Positions 11,878-24,877 of a DNA stretch of 50,000 bases are shown here, piece after piece. This DNA is from Hirudo medicinalis. Lineage: Eukaryota; Annelida; Clitellata; Hirudinida; Hirudinidae. The position numbers were made by a program, and so were the translations under genes. The DNA lies in NCBI GenBank assembly GCA_011800805.1, contig MPNW01000124.1, positions 118,671 to 168,670 on the forward strand, written 5' to 3'. The number at the start of each line of letters is the position of its first letter. The stretch's first letter is position 1. The notes beneath the pieces were generated by a model, which did not search any database, was not told the DNA's origin, and worked only from the letters and a program-made list of their open reading frames with translations.

Positions 11878-12051
11878 ATGGAAGAGACTGTTGCAATAAC
11901 CAGCAATGGTTACAACAACAGCCAGATTTCACTGCAATGCCTTGAAAAAAATCCTTTCAAGTACAGCTTTCCTCCTAGCAGCTCCATTGGAACATGCGCC
12001 ACAATAATCACATTCGGTTTCATCGTCATTTTCTTAAGTCTTAAGTCTTGA
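11878..12051 (+). CDS. Weak 57-residue ORF with one hydrophobic segment
   Basis: An ATG-initiated frame encodes a polar, Asn/Ser-containing N-terminus and a hydrophobic stretch near residues 39-54 before a stop. A pyrimidine-rich acceptor-like site lies upstream (about 11835-11848), so it could be an exon. A polyadenylation-type AATAAA lies about 75 bases downstream. No homologue is recognised and chance is a real possibility. Confidence 0.15.
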   Translation: MEETVAITSNGYNNSQISLQCLEKNPFKYSFPPSSSIGTCATIITFGFIVIFLSLKS

Positions 12052-12285
12052 GATTCACTTTGACTAGACACTCTTAAGAAATCCGAATTAAAAAAAAAAA
12101 GTTATAAATAAAAAGACAAATTTTGAAATAAAGATAATAATTTATTTATTTTAAAACTTACAAAATGACTTTATTAATATGCATTTAAGTTCTTTCAAAT
12201 GTAATAACAATCATAATGCACTACCCAAATTGTGTCGTAACTACTTAAACTAATTGCACGTTGGGAGCGCCTTTATTTGATTATC

Positions 12286-14589
12286 ATGGACAGCATCAAC
12301 ATCCACAGCGATGAAGACGACGACAAAGTCAAGTGGAGGCCAAAAAGAACCACTGGCAAAGTTTCTCCGTGCATCAATCGAATCAAAAGGTAAGTTGATT
12401 TTTCTAGAGATTTTGCCTTCCGCTTTGGTCATTTTGTGCATGCAAGCTCAGAGGATTGTTTTCCTGTAATCGTTGATTAAAATGGCAACAGTCGTGATGC
12501 CCTTGAGGATGAAAGCTACATAAATGGTTAACAACAGGCACCTCTGAAGCCAAGTGCTCCCGCACGGTCCAATTAAGACTTCTGCCTCTCACGATGGCAG
12601 CACGGATTCGAATCCCGTTGCAAGAGCACCATCCTGATCATCTAGCCATGCAACCGATGTTGATAAACAACAAATTTTTGCCTCTGAAGTCAAGCTCATG
12701 ACGCAATGCAAATGAACTGCGTTTATTGCCAATTTGATTTATATTTTATTAAAACCTTAATTTTAAATTCAATTGTTTAGCTAAGCTATTTAGTTAGTCA
12801 ATTGCAAGAATAATATGGCATTACTAGTAAGATTTTATGTTAGCAACGCATAAATGTTCTGAATCCCGCAGTGTAGGGAAGTTTTAATTAATAAATGAAT
12901 TATATCTTAAACACATTTTAATTACTAATCACACAGGGACATAAACGAAATGGTCAACAGTCCCCCGCCTGGCATATATGGCTACCCAGAAGAAGATGAC
13001 ATAAATATTGTAAGGAATGAAAAAAAAAATCAGCAAAGCTATCGCTATCGCCATTATTGCATATCTTACATGATATTGAATCACAATTTATTTGTTGAAC
13101 ATACAAATTATAGACAATAAGTCTATTATATCATACTTTTAATTTCTCAATGATAAGTTTTCTCCTGCACTTCCTTGTTGACTAAGACATGTTTGAACTT
13201 TTGCAGATGCACATCTTGATCATCGGCCCTAAGGGCACCCCATATCAGGGTGGCATGTTCAGCTTCGTCTTTGACTTTACTAAAAATTACCCCTTGCTAC
13301 CCCCGAGATTGAAGTGTACAACATCCTGTGGAAATGGGGTGCGCTTCCATCCAAATATTTACGCTAACGGTATGGTGTGCCTCAGTATCTTAGGGTAAGT
13401 TTGGTTAATTTTAGACTTATGATTCGATTTTGTGATTTTGTATACTTGCTAGATTCGTGATCAAAGCTAACCTCGGCTGTAATTAAGTATTTCATTATTA
13501 ATTAAAATTATTTAAGTTTAACCTAGTTACTGACAATTAAAAATTTTGAGCAGGTGTATAATCTTGGGTATAGCATATTTTACCATAATATTGTTAAGTG
13601 TCACTTCTTTCTCGTACTCACCGTATTTTGATCTCTTATATAAATTAAGCGTAAGAGGAGTAATATGATGTCATTCACTTTCCCTAGAACATATCCTGGT
13701 CCTTTTTGGACACCAGTGATAACAGCTGCAGGTGTGACACTTTCCATTCAATCCCTCTTGAACGAAAAGCCATTCTACAACGAACCCGGATTTAAAAAAG
13801 TAATTAACAACTATTATAAATAATTATAAGCATTATGAATTAACTTAAACCGATTGTTAATTGGCGATTTAATTAAATTAAATTAAAACTATTTCAAATA
13901 ATTTCAAGCTCTGCGATGAAGAATCATCTTTGCGATACAACAAAATGGTTCAACACGAGACAATCAGAGTTGCTGTCTGCGATGTTTATGAGAAGATAGA
14001 CAAGTATCCTGAATATTTCGCGTAAGTCATCCATGACATATTTCAAAGAATCGTAAGAGTTAACACTTCAACACCACACTCCCGCATAGCTCAACTAATA
14101 ATCCGATTTTTAGAATTTTTTTCTATTCCATAAATATACCTTGGCATGTTTCTAATTCGCCTCAATCAACTTCGAAAGTTGAATGCGTTTTTGTTTTGTT
14201 TTTTTTTTAATTGACGACCATTTGAAATTAAGTGAAAAGATTAAAGAGACCTTCGACGAGAATTACGACCATTACGTGAACTTCTGCAAGGAAAATTTGA
14301 AACTCGATGGCCACATTGTGATCGTAAGCTATTACTTATTATCCTATCTTAATTCTTTCACAATTAACTCATGACAAGACTTTGTATTCATGGATGGTTC
14401 GATGGATATTGAAATGTAATGGCTTGTTCGGTGTTACAGGATCCATTTGATTTGAAGCGTTTAAGATACAGCTTCAAGAATCTGCTCGAGAAACTTGAAA
14501 GCTTCAAACCTTCAAAGAGACAAGAGAGAGAAGAAAAAGTCAAACAACCCAAGATGGAAAATTCTAAAAAGATGAAGAGAAAGAAGTGA
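12286..14589 (+). CDS. UBE2Z: Ubiquitin-conjugating enzyme E2 Z
   Basis: UBE2Z (USE1) accepts ubiquitin or FAT10 from the E1 UBA6 and passes it to substrates. Coding exons are 12286-12389, 12937-13009, 13207-13394, 13688-13799, 13909-14021, 14233-14323 and 14440-14589. All have GT-AG borders and stay in frame, giving 276 residues. The UBC fold starts near residue 29 (CINRIKRDINEM). It carries HPN at 107-109 and the active-site Cys117 in [10 protein letters not shown]. The family-specific extension follows, with [15 protein letters not shown] (175-184) and a DPF segment. The N-terminus is short and acidic, while the last 25 residues are Lys-rich (MKRKK end), unlike the human C-terminus. Human UBE2Z has, from memory, NPN where this has the canonical HPN. 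The acceptor of exon 6 (14231-14232) was chosen because it restores the family alignment. Intron 1 contains a SINE. Confidence 0.93.
12470..12690 (+). mobile_element. SINE-like copy in UBE2Z intron 1
   Basis: This shares AAATGGTTAACAACAGGC and CCTCTGAAGCC with the SINE at 5100-5280. It carries a palindromic B-box-like GGATTCGAATCC near 12605-12616, and a second GCCTCTGAAG near 12678. The segment CACGATGGCAGCACGGATTCGAAT recurs, diverged, at about 27292-27315. It appears to be a rearranged or compound copy, and its borders are approximate. Confidence 0.5.
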
Positions 14590-14761
14590 TTTATATATTT
14601 TCTCGGGGTATCTAAGGTTAAACTAGGTGGTAAGTGTGTGATAAACTGTGTATTAAACACATTTTCTATGTGGCCATTTAAATTGAAAAGCGCAAACTAA
14701 AGCTCAAATACTTAATATTGTAACGAAACAACAATGTAATGAAATTGAAATGTTATAGAAA

Positions 14762-14767
14762 AATAAA
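14762..14767 (+). terminator. Polyadenylation signal of UBE2Z
   Basis: AATAAA lies about 173 bases after the UBE2Z stop, with another AATAAA shortly after (about 14781). Position and strand fit the 3' end of that transcript. Confidence 0.6.
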
Positions 14768-14799
14768 ATTGTAACATTGTAATAAAAAAAACTCTACAC

Positions 14800-15384
14800 T
14801 AAAATTTTACAAAGATGGCTATTTGTCATCCTGCATTGTCTGTTGCTATAAATATTTTATTCGGGAAACTACTCTTACCGACGGTACGGAGCTTGCCGGA
14901 ATAAGGATGTATTACATAGCTATCTTATAATACATGGTAGCTTTCATGGCCTGCTAATAAGGAAGCGGACATTCCTTCCTCTCAATCAGTGCCTCAGAAA
15001 AATTATTTCTCAAAACTATTTCTCAGGGTAAAAAGAGGATTCTTTTGCAGAGGGGTTGACTTAAAGGTGATCCCTAGCTTGTCACATTTTAAAAGCTAGT
15101 ATTTGATGATTTCAAATACATGTTACCAAAGTAAATTCTGGCTCATTTTAAAAAAATTATTGAAATGTACTGTAGAAATTTACGGTCTTTAAACAAATAG
15201 TATCCTTAAAAAATACCTATATTATTCTTTGTTGTCGAAGATTTTATGCGTGTGTTTATCCTTAGAACAGATGACTTTCAACCAGAAATTTTTTATTCAA
15301 GATATACGCTTTCCGATAGCACGACATTCCATCTCAGTAAAGTTTAATCAAGCTTGTAATTAAGATGCTAAATTATCAACCGAA
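14800..15384. other. Intergenic stretch
   Basis: No gene or repeat family was recognised between the UBE2Z polyadenylation site and the diverged repeat near 15.4 kb. Confidence 0.4.
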
Positions 15385-15480
15385 TAGTTTCCAAAACTCT
15401 AGAAACCAGTGTTTAAAAAATTTTGTGCTTCCTGTAATACTTTGCCCAAGTACTTCGTGAAAACCTTGATGGTACTTAGG
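15385..15480 (-). repeat. Diverged dispersed sequence, copy 1
   Basis: On the minus strand this contains GTACTTGGGCAAAGTATTAC and GGAAGCACAAAATTTT. It aligns by eye with the segment at about 19570-19700 (GTACTTGGACAGAATTATT, GGAAGCACAGAAATTTT). A third relative lies at about 17395-17500. Its identity is unknown; it may be a degraded exon of a duplicated minus-strand gene. Confidence 0.5.
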
Positions 15481-15512
15481 TGTGAATCTCGTGGCTGAAA
15501 TTGGCTTGAGAT

Positions 15513-16093
15513 TAAGCATGGGACTTCGACGTTCGGTTTTATTCGAGTACGTGCGTAATCGGAAATAATTTTGTTCCGAATTTTTGGAAACCGAACCCGA
15601 AAGTTCGAGGATATTCGGACATTTTTCGGAAATAACACCCCTACGAAATAATGCATCGAACTATTCCCTTCTCCAGGCGTTACGTGCGTGAGTGGTAATG
15701 TCTGAGACTAAATAAGAAGAAAACATACTTATTTGAAACCAAAGAACTTATGGAACATTATCGTAAAATAGAATTATTAATAAAGCCAACTAATTATGCA
15801 AAATGTCTTCCTGCTCCTTCAATCATCCACACGCGCGGTCCCAGGCAGACGACAAAAATCGATGCATCACAATCATGCATAACTCCGCGTCACAAAATAA
15901 AGTGACGGAAATAAATAAAATAAATAATATAATTAAAAACTCAGGGAACTGACAAAAAATTTTTGTATTAGCATAATTATTTTTCGGTAAACCGAATACA
16001 ACAGAATTTCCGAAAAATCGGTTTTATTCGAAAACCGACGAAGACCGATTTTTCGAGTACGTACGTAAGGAAGTGGAAAAAGTCCCACGCTTA
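15513..16093. mobile_element. hAT-like MITE with terminal inverted repeats and 8-bp target duplication
   Basis: The left end TAAGCATGGGACTT (15513-15526) and the inverted right end TAAGCGTGGGACTT (plus 16080-16093) match at 13 of 14 positions. They are flanked by CTTGAGAT (15505-15512) and CTTGAGAA (16094-16101), an 8-bp duplication with one mismatch, as hAT transposition produces. Subterminal CGGTTTTATTCG and AAACCGA-type motifs recur at both ends. The 581-bp element has no transposase frame, so it is non-autonomous. Confidence 0.8.
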
Positions 16094-16101
16094 CTTGAGA
16101 A

Positions 16102-18000
16102 GTTTCGGCTTTGAACAAAAATGTTTTCATAGAAATGCATATTTTAGTTTTGAATTGATTTAGCGATAATCATTATCACTTAATTGCGAACATTGAAAAA
16201 TCGCAAACATGTGAGTGGAAAAACCAAACGAAACATAAGCCCAGCATTTTTTATAATTAGAGTATAATTTTGATTCTGGAGTTCAATGTGCTTCTAGGAA
16301 ATGACTAAAATGGCAACAATGTTACAGTAATTGTTCATTCCCACTAGCAATTATAGCACTTTTTAAGTGCAACTTCATAATGCAAATTCATAACATTCAT
16401 CATGTTGCTGTGGTTCAGTTACTCCATATGACTCCACATCGAACATCTCTGATGTCTGAATGTCATAAATTGTTGCTATAAAACTTCTTTAAAAACTTCA
16501 TTATTTGCAGTATTGCAGATTCCAGCTTTTCTTGGAGAGAGTCTGGATTGTGAGAATCTTTAATACAGAGTGGATATAGCAAAAAGGAATAATTGACTTT
16601 TTTTACATGGTAATACTAGATTTAATAAAAAACAAATCCTAATCAATCGTTAACAAAATAGATAAACAGAGTGAGGAGGAGACGTCCTATGGAACAATTC
16701 TCCTCCGGCTGACGCCCTAACAAAGCATTTTAAATACAAATGCGACAACACGAAATTCTGCCAAAAATTTAGGGATAATTTAAATTTTGATTTACCATAT
16801 TATTTAATTGGCACGAAATAATACAACCAAAATTAAAACCTGGCTCGTCACTAAGTAGTTTTAAAAATTATCTGCCATGCAATTATTATTTTTTGTTGTT
16901 GAGTTATTTTATTCAACCAAGTACAGCAATAATAAACAAAAGAAACTCAAGAAACCAAATAAAATAACTCTAGGGTCAGCCTTAAGGTAACGTACAAAAC
17001 TGACCCCCATTAACACGTTACAAGTAGGCATAAAAGTAGTAAGATCAAAAGTAAAAACAAAAGTAAACAATTGAACTATTTAAAGAATACCGCGCAATAT
17101 GTACAACTTGTAAGACTTTTTAAGCAACAGATAAAGTATATTGAAAGGTCAAGATTGAAATTGATCTTTTATTGATTTTGGAATTGAAGAGTATAATCTT
17201 GGACAAAAACATTGAATAGAAAAGAGTTTGAAGGTAGATTTAGCAAATGGGGGACTAAATTAATGTGTGGTACGAAGAAAGTGAATAAGGTTATTGTAGT
17301 TATTACTGTCAGAAAAAAAAACCTGTAAATGTCTTGGAGAGGGCATTGTAATCATAAGAAAACATAAAAAGTGCAATTTGTAATTATGCTTTCTCAAACT
17401 ACCTCAGCTCTTTTGCAGTGACAACCTTGACATCTTTCAAGACATTTTTCTATCATTAGTTTAGTCCTCTTAATATTTTCACTTTCAAAAATGAATTTCA
17501 GCTATTCCTTCATATCCACGTTATATGGAAAATATAAGTACAGATTTTTTGGGTTGTTCAGGCTGGCTCAGAGTGTTGCATTACTGCAATGCGACGATAA
17601 AAACGATCACTGTGTTGTTGTCGTAATCCAACCTGCACACTTGTGAAGCAGTGTTTCACAAATGGTTGGGAAGGTTCAATGTCTTTTTTTTTTAATTTAA
17701 TCTTTTTTTTCAGATACATCACTGCATGTTAAAAATCCGATAATTAATAAAAGCAAATAGAGCACTATACAGCTGCAGCATATGAGGTTAAACCTTTTTG
17801 AGTGGCCGTTTAAATGTTTTAAAAATAAAAAATAAAATTGATATATTGTAACGAAATAAAATTTTAATATTGTAAAAAAATTAAATTGTAATATTTTATA
17901 TGATATTGGATTGGATTCGTAGTTTTTGTTTATTACACTTGTTTACTTCCTTTTACGCTTTTGAGAATTTGATTATCGTTATTTTGCTGAAAATTAAGAA
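16102..18000. other. Intergenic stretch with two diverged repeats
   Basis: No gene was recognised. It contains dispersed-sequence copy 2 (17395-17500, minus strand: AAAGAGCTGAGGTA beside GATGTCAAGGTTGTCACTG). It also contains a segment at about 17790-17890 that resembles the UBE2Z 3' untranslated region (14610-14790), sharing GTGGCC[AG]TTTAAAT and ATATTGTAACGAAA-type motifs. Confidence 0.4.
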
Positions 18001-18027
18001 TTATACAAGGTCGTCGAAAGACCTGAA

Positions 18028-19017
18028 ATGGCAATCAATGGAACATCGTCTAGCCTAGCGGCTCGACATTCAACTGGTTTTGGACAATCTGTGGGAGAAT
18101 TGGCAAACCCCTACGGACGAGTTTCAAACATCGGGGGTTCTCTAGATGGAGTTGGTGCCCAACAGAATGGAAGCACAATCAATTTTAAGCCTGTGCCTGG
18201 AAAGGAAGTCGTCGTCATTGCTGGAAATGCTAAAGTCATGAATACTAATTTGAATTGCATAACAGGCATGAAAGAATATGAGAGCATGAGTTTTGAGGAA
18301 CTGAGATTTAGAGATTACCGAGCAATGCTTAAGTCAGCTCAGACTTCCGTGGCTGATTTCATAAATTCTCAGCCACTATCTCAGGCTTCCGGTTATGGAA
18401 ATCAGAATAAAACTACTATTTCTGGATACGAAGCAGCAGCTTCACAACAGTCGACTGGTTTTGGACAATCATCTGTGAGTGAGGAAGGGATAGCGAACCC
18501 TGTCGCAGGAGTTATGACCTCAAACGTCGGAGGTTGTCTGGATGGACTTTCCGCCCAACAGAATGGAACAAAAGCCAAGTTTGTGCCCGTGTCTGGAAAA
18601 GACACTCTGCGTGCTGGAAATTCTGCCACCATCGATACCAAGATGTACTGCATAACAGGCATGAAAGATTATGAAAACAAGAGCTTTGAGGAGCTGAGAC
18701 TTGAAGATAACCAAGCAAATAGAAAATCAGGTCCATCATCTGGAGGAGATTTCCTGTCCACAATCTCAGCCACAATCGCAGCATTTGGAGACCAGCTCAA
18801 AGCTATTTCTCAATTCGAAACAGGAACCACGCCATTGCACGGCGAAGCGGTAGAAGCATCACACCAGTCGACTGGAGTTACAGCCTCAGAAGCCGGGATC
18901 TTTCCAGATGACATTATAAAATTTTTCAGGCGTATATGCTGTCTTAAGACTTCTGTATATTCCTGGGAAGTTGAGTCTACCACGCAGATACAAATCAAAG
19001 CTCCAACAAAACAGTGA
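18028..19017 (+). CDS. Protein with two tandem Nup98-type GLEBS motifs
   Basis: An intact single-exon frame of 329 residues. Residues about 48-100 and 180-233 each match the GLEBS motif, the short hairpin by which Nup98 binds the mRNA-export and mitotic factor Rae1/Gle2. Both copies carry an NG..[NK]F.PV.GK start, CITGMK[ED]YE and SFEELR. Copy 2 is closer to the Nup98 consensus (LEDNQANRK). Each repeat begins with STGFGQS (15-21 and 142-148), and a third, truncated start appears at 281. The repeat unit is about 127-139 residues. The FG-rich body and C-terminal autoproteolytic domain of Nup98 are absent, leaving only two TGFGQ dipeptide motifs. An ATG at 18028 and AATAAA at 19032 frame a plausible gene. 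I infer descent from a Nup98-like gene, perhaps by retroposition, followed by internal duplication. The function is unknown; a Rae1-binding protein of the nucleus or pore is likely. It could also be a non-transcribed retrocopy. Confidence 0.8.
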   Translation: MAINGTSSSLAARHSTGFGQSVGELANPYGRVSNIGGSLDGVGAQQNGSTINFKPVPGKEVVVIAGNAKVMNTNLNCITGMKEYESMSFEELRFRDYRAMLKSAQTSVADFINSQPLSQASGYGNQNKTTISGYEAAASQQSTGFGQSSVSEEGIANPVAGVMTSNVGGCLDGLSAQQNGTKAKFVPVSGKDTLRAGNSATIDTKMYCITGMKDYENKSFEELRLEDNQANRKSGPSSGGDFLSTISATIAAFGDQLKAISQFETGTTPLHGEAVEASHQSTGVTASEAGIFPDDIIKFFRRICCLKTSVYSWEVESTTQIQIKAPTKQ

Positions 19018-19031
19018 AAACGTACTGATGT

Positions 19032-19037
19032 AATAAA
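19032..19037 (+). terminator. Polyadenylation signal of the GLEBS-repeat gene
   Basis: AATAAA lies 15 bases past the stop codon on the same strand. The 3' leader would be very short, but the signal is canonical. Confidence 0.45.
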
Positions 19038-19123
19038 GAAGAAATTTTCTACAAAACGAGTTATTTCGCGTGCCTTCGAACAAATAACATAAATAACTGA
19101 ATACCTCGAATTCTAGAACTAAC

Positions 19124-19720
19124 TTAATATCTATGAAAATTATTTGGTTTCTTGAAGTTGTGATGATAAACCTCATGCTGACGAATGTAGTTTATGTAGT
19201 TTCTTATCTTGTCTACATCCAGGTCAATGAGGATGGTAGATTTCTGTTCGATCTTTGCGAAGCAGTAAAATATGAATGATTTGCTGTGAAATGGTTTCCT
19301 CGTTTCGGTAAAAATTCTTTATATATTTAAGCTTAGAAGCTTAACTTTTTTCTGAAAGTTTACTTCACTTCCTAAATGTTAACAAAGTCGTGTTTACGCA
19401 ATGGATAATGTGCTGTATCCGTTAAGGGCAATCCGTAAATAAATCTTATAACAAATGTTTGTCTGGCAAGCTAACGTGCAACCAAAGTTAATGCTCTTTG
19501 CGATAATATAAATAGCATAATTAAATAATACACTTAATAATGATAATAATAATAATACCTGGCCCAGAATCAAGTAATTTCCTAATTTCTACTGGTTTTA
19601 AAATTTCTGTGCTTCCAATAATTCTGTCCAAGTACCTCCTCAGATCTTTCGCAGCGATAATCTTGTATCTTTCAATACTTTGTCTATCAATAGCTTATTT
19701 CTCACATTTCACTTATTTCA
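19124..19720 (-). other. Possible minus-strand exons, dispersed sequence copy 3
   Basis: On the minus strand, 19570-19700 is open and encodes a charged, helical-looking peptide containing KDLRRYLDRIIGSTEIL. A donor-like CCAG|GTATTA follows near 19560. Another open segment with no ATG runs to a stop at 19124-19126 and includes STILIDLDVDKIRNYI. A joining frame is ambiguous. Related DNA occurs at 15.4 and 17.4 kb. The family is not recognised, and it may be a decayed duplicated gene. Confidence 0.25.
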
Positions 19721-19949
19721 TATGCCATTACAAATTTTCAGTTGTTTCATGTTATTTACTTACAAGCAACCGAATTACGTCAATTTGGTCGTGGAAAAAC
19801 AAAAAAAACGGTCACTGGATGACCATTTTAGCAACACCCCAACCCCAGATATATTTCTATATAAATCATTGGCATTGTCTGGCTATAAACGACTATTTTT
19901 CAATCAAATTTTTTGTTCTAATTGCTATTAGTCGTGTTTATACAAATTC

Positions 19950-20985
19950 GTTTTGAGACCGTCATTCAGGCACATGGACTCCAAAGTTATATGTATGCTG
20001 ATGATACGCAGGCTTACGGTCACTGCTAGCCAGACCAAACTGAATGCCTTTCTGTCAGGATTTCGAACTGTATGGACGCCATCAGTGAATGGATGTTCAG
20101 CAATCGCCTCCAATTGGAACGCCAGCAAAACTGAGGTGATGTGGTGCTCCTCCGGTCGACGTGCTCCTGAACTCTTTTCCAAATCGGTCGTCATCTGCTC
20201 CGACCAGCCAGTACAAGCTGTCCGCAACCTTGAGATCTGGCTAGACTCAGACTGTTCCATGACCACTCACATCAACAAAACAACTCGTTCCTGCTGAGCA
20301 TCTCTCAGGGAAATTCGTAGCATCGCTGCTCCACTCTAACTTGACGTGCGGAAGCTTCTCATTACGTCTTTTATCCTATCAAAGATTGATTACGGCAATT
20401 CAACTCTGGTCGGTCTACCTGCCTACTGCCTCGAGCAATTTCAACGTGTCATCAACGCAGCTGCTAAAATCATAAACAACAAAAGAAAACATGACCACCT
20501 CTTCTCCATGATCTTTACTGGCTACGCATTTGCCAGAGAATTGACTATAAAATCTATTCATTCGTTTTCAAGTCTCTCCTGGGTCATGCACCGTCGTACC
20601 TGCCTTTCACTCGCACTGCACAAATTCCTACTAGGCGCGGGCTCGGATCAGCAACCAGGGGCTCCCTCGTCAAATCATCTGCCCGACATGTGACACTGGA
20701 TGGCAGGTCTATAGTTGTTGTTGGCCCACAGATCTGGAATAGACTCCCACCCACCCCTCGATTACTAACACTGATCCAGCCGGATTTCACTCCGCGCTCA
20801 AAACCTTCCTCTTCAAAGAAATCTTCCCTCTATATTGGTGGTCTTGAAGTTCTGTTGAATATACGCCACTCTAATCAAACTCTGCATAATTCGTTATCAT
20901 TGCGGCTCCTCCATCATGCATCCTTGTGGTGTGGGGCTTATAGCGGCAGCCTGTAGTGACAGATACATAAAATTTACAAAGAATT
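19950..20985 (+). pseudogene. Broken CR1/L2-like LINE, reverse transcriptase to 3' end
   Basis: Three overlapping frames together read as the end of a non-LTR reverse transcriptase. The palm motif YMYADDTQ is near 19990-20008. The later blocks are SKTEVMWCSSGRRAPE, a DYGNSTLVGLPAYCLEQFQR segment near 20390-20450, and a C-terminal IWNRLPP near 20730-20750. At least two frameshifts separate them, so the copy is dead. The 5' part (endonuclease and early reverse transcriptase) is missing, as in typical truncated insertions. The last 200 bases recur at 30060-30330. Confidence 0.85.
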
Positions 20986-21155
20986 AAATGGAAATTAATT
21001 AAATAGCCATTATTGACTAGTTACAATCACTTTAACAAATTCATGCAATTTTTATTTAATTTAAAGGCAATCGTCGCCATAATAATTATATTCTTAAATT
21101 AACATTTGTTTACTTGGGATTTCCAAATTTAACGGTCATTGGAGCGTTGGCTTGC

Positions 21156-24149
<2,994 letters not shown>

Positions 24150-24253
24150 ATTTGATGTAAACATAAACAAAAAGATATGTCTTTCTAGTTCATTAATGAC
24201 TTTGCTTTATTTATGCTTCATTTTTTTAAATTTCTTATGCATTGAAAGCTAGG

Positions 24254-24259
24254 AATAAA
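24254..24259 (+). terminator. Polyadenylation signal of the C5orf22 homologue
   Basis: AATAAA lies about 105 bases after the stop codon on the coding strand. Confidence 0.5.
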
Positions 24260-24877
24260 ATTATGTTGGTGGTAATTTATGTTACATACTATCGAAGGGG
24301 CCTTTACATCTGTGGAATGTTTGCAGTGAAATACAAATCTATTCATAATTAGATTAGCTAGTTCAATCGCAGGAGTTGGACTTACGCTGCTTTAAAGTGG
24401 CCCCCTTTTTGCTATTCTTGGAGTGAGAGTTCATGTATGTCAGTTACCATATTTATGTTGTTTGTCCGCAGTTGCAAAGTCATTGCTGTTCGCCATTGTG
24501 AAGTTGCTCATGCCATTGCTCATGGCCTCTTACTAACGGCAATTGCGGTTTGTCACTATATATGGAATTGACATATTAACTTATGCAAAGCTAGGTTCTT
24601 TGAAATTTGATTGGAAAATAATTACGCATGGCTCCCTGAATGATAAATCGTTTCATCAATGGCTTTAAATTTCTGGAAAGCCTCATAAAGCCCGATCGAT
24701 TAATTAGAGATAATTTCGTTAAAAATATTAATTGCAAATTAAATATAAAATAAAACTAAATGATTGAAGCTTCAGTTTTTATTGTTTTATTAACAACCGC
24801 CAAAACTTCCATAAAGTCCTTAAAAGCCATCGCAAATAAGCTGGAAGGCATAGACATCGAAATAGTTTGCAGTGCAC

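Noticed and set aside
14388..14660. Minus-strand 90-residue ORF
   Set aside because: It is the antisense of UBE2Z exon 7 and its 3' region.
18402..18784. Minus-strand ORFs within the GLEBS gene
   Set aside because: They are shadows on the opposite strand of the well-supported plus-strand frame.
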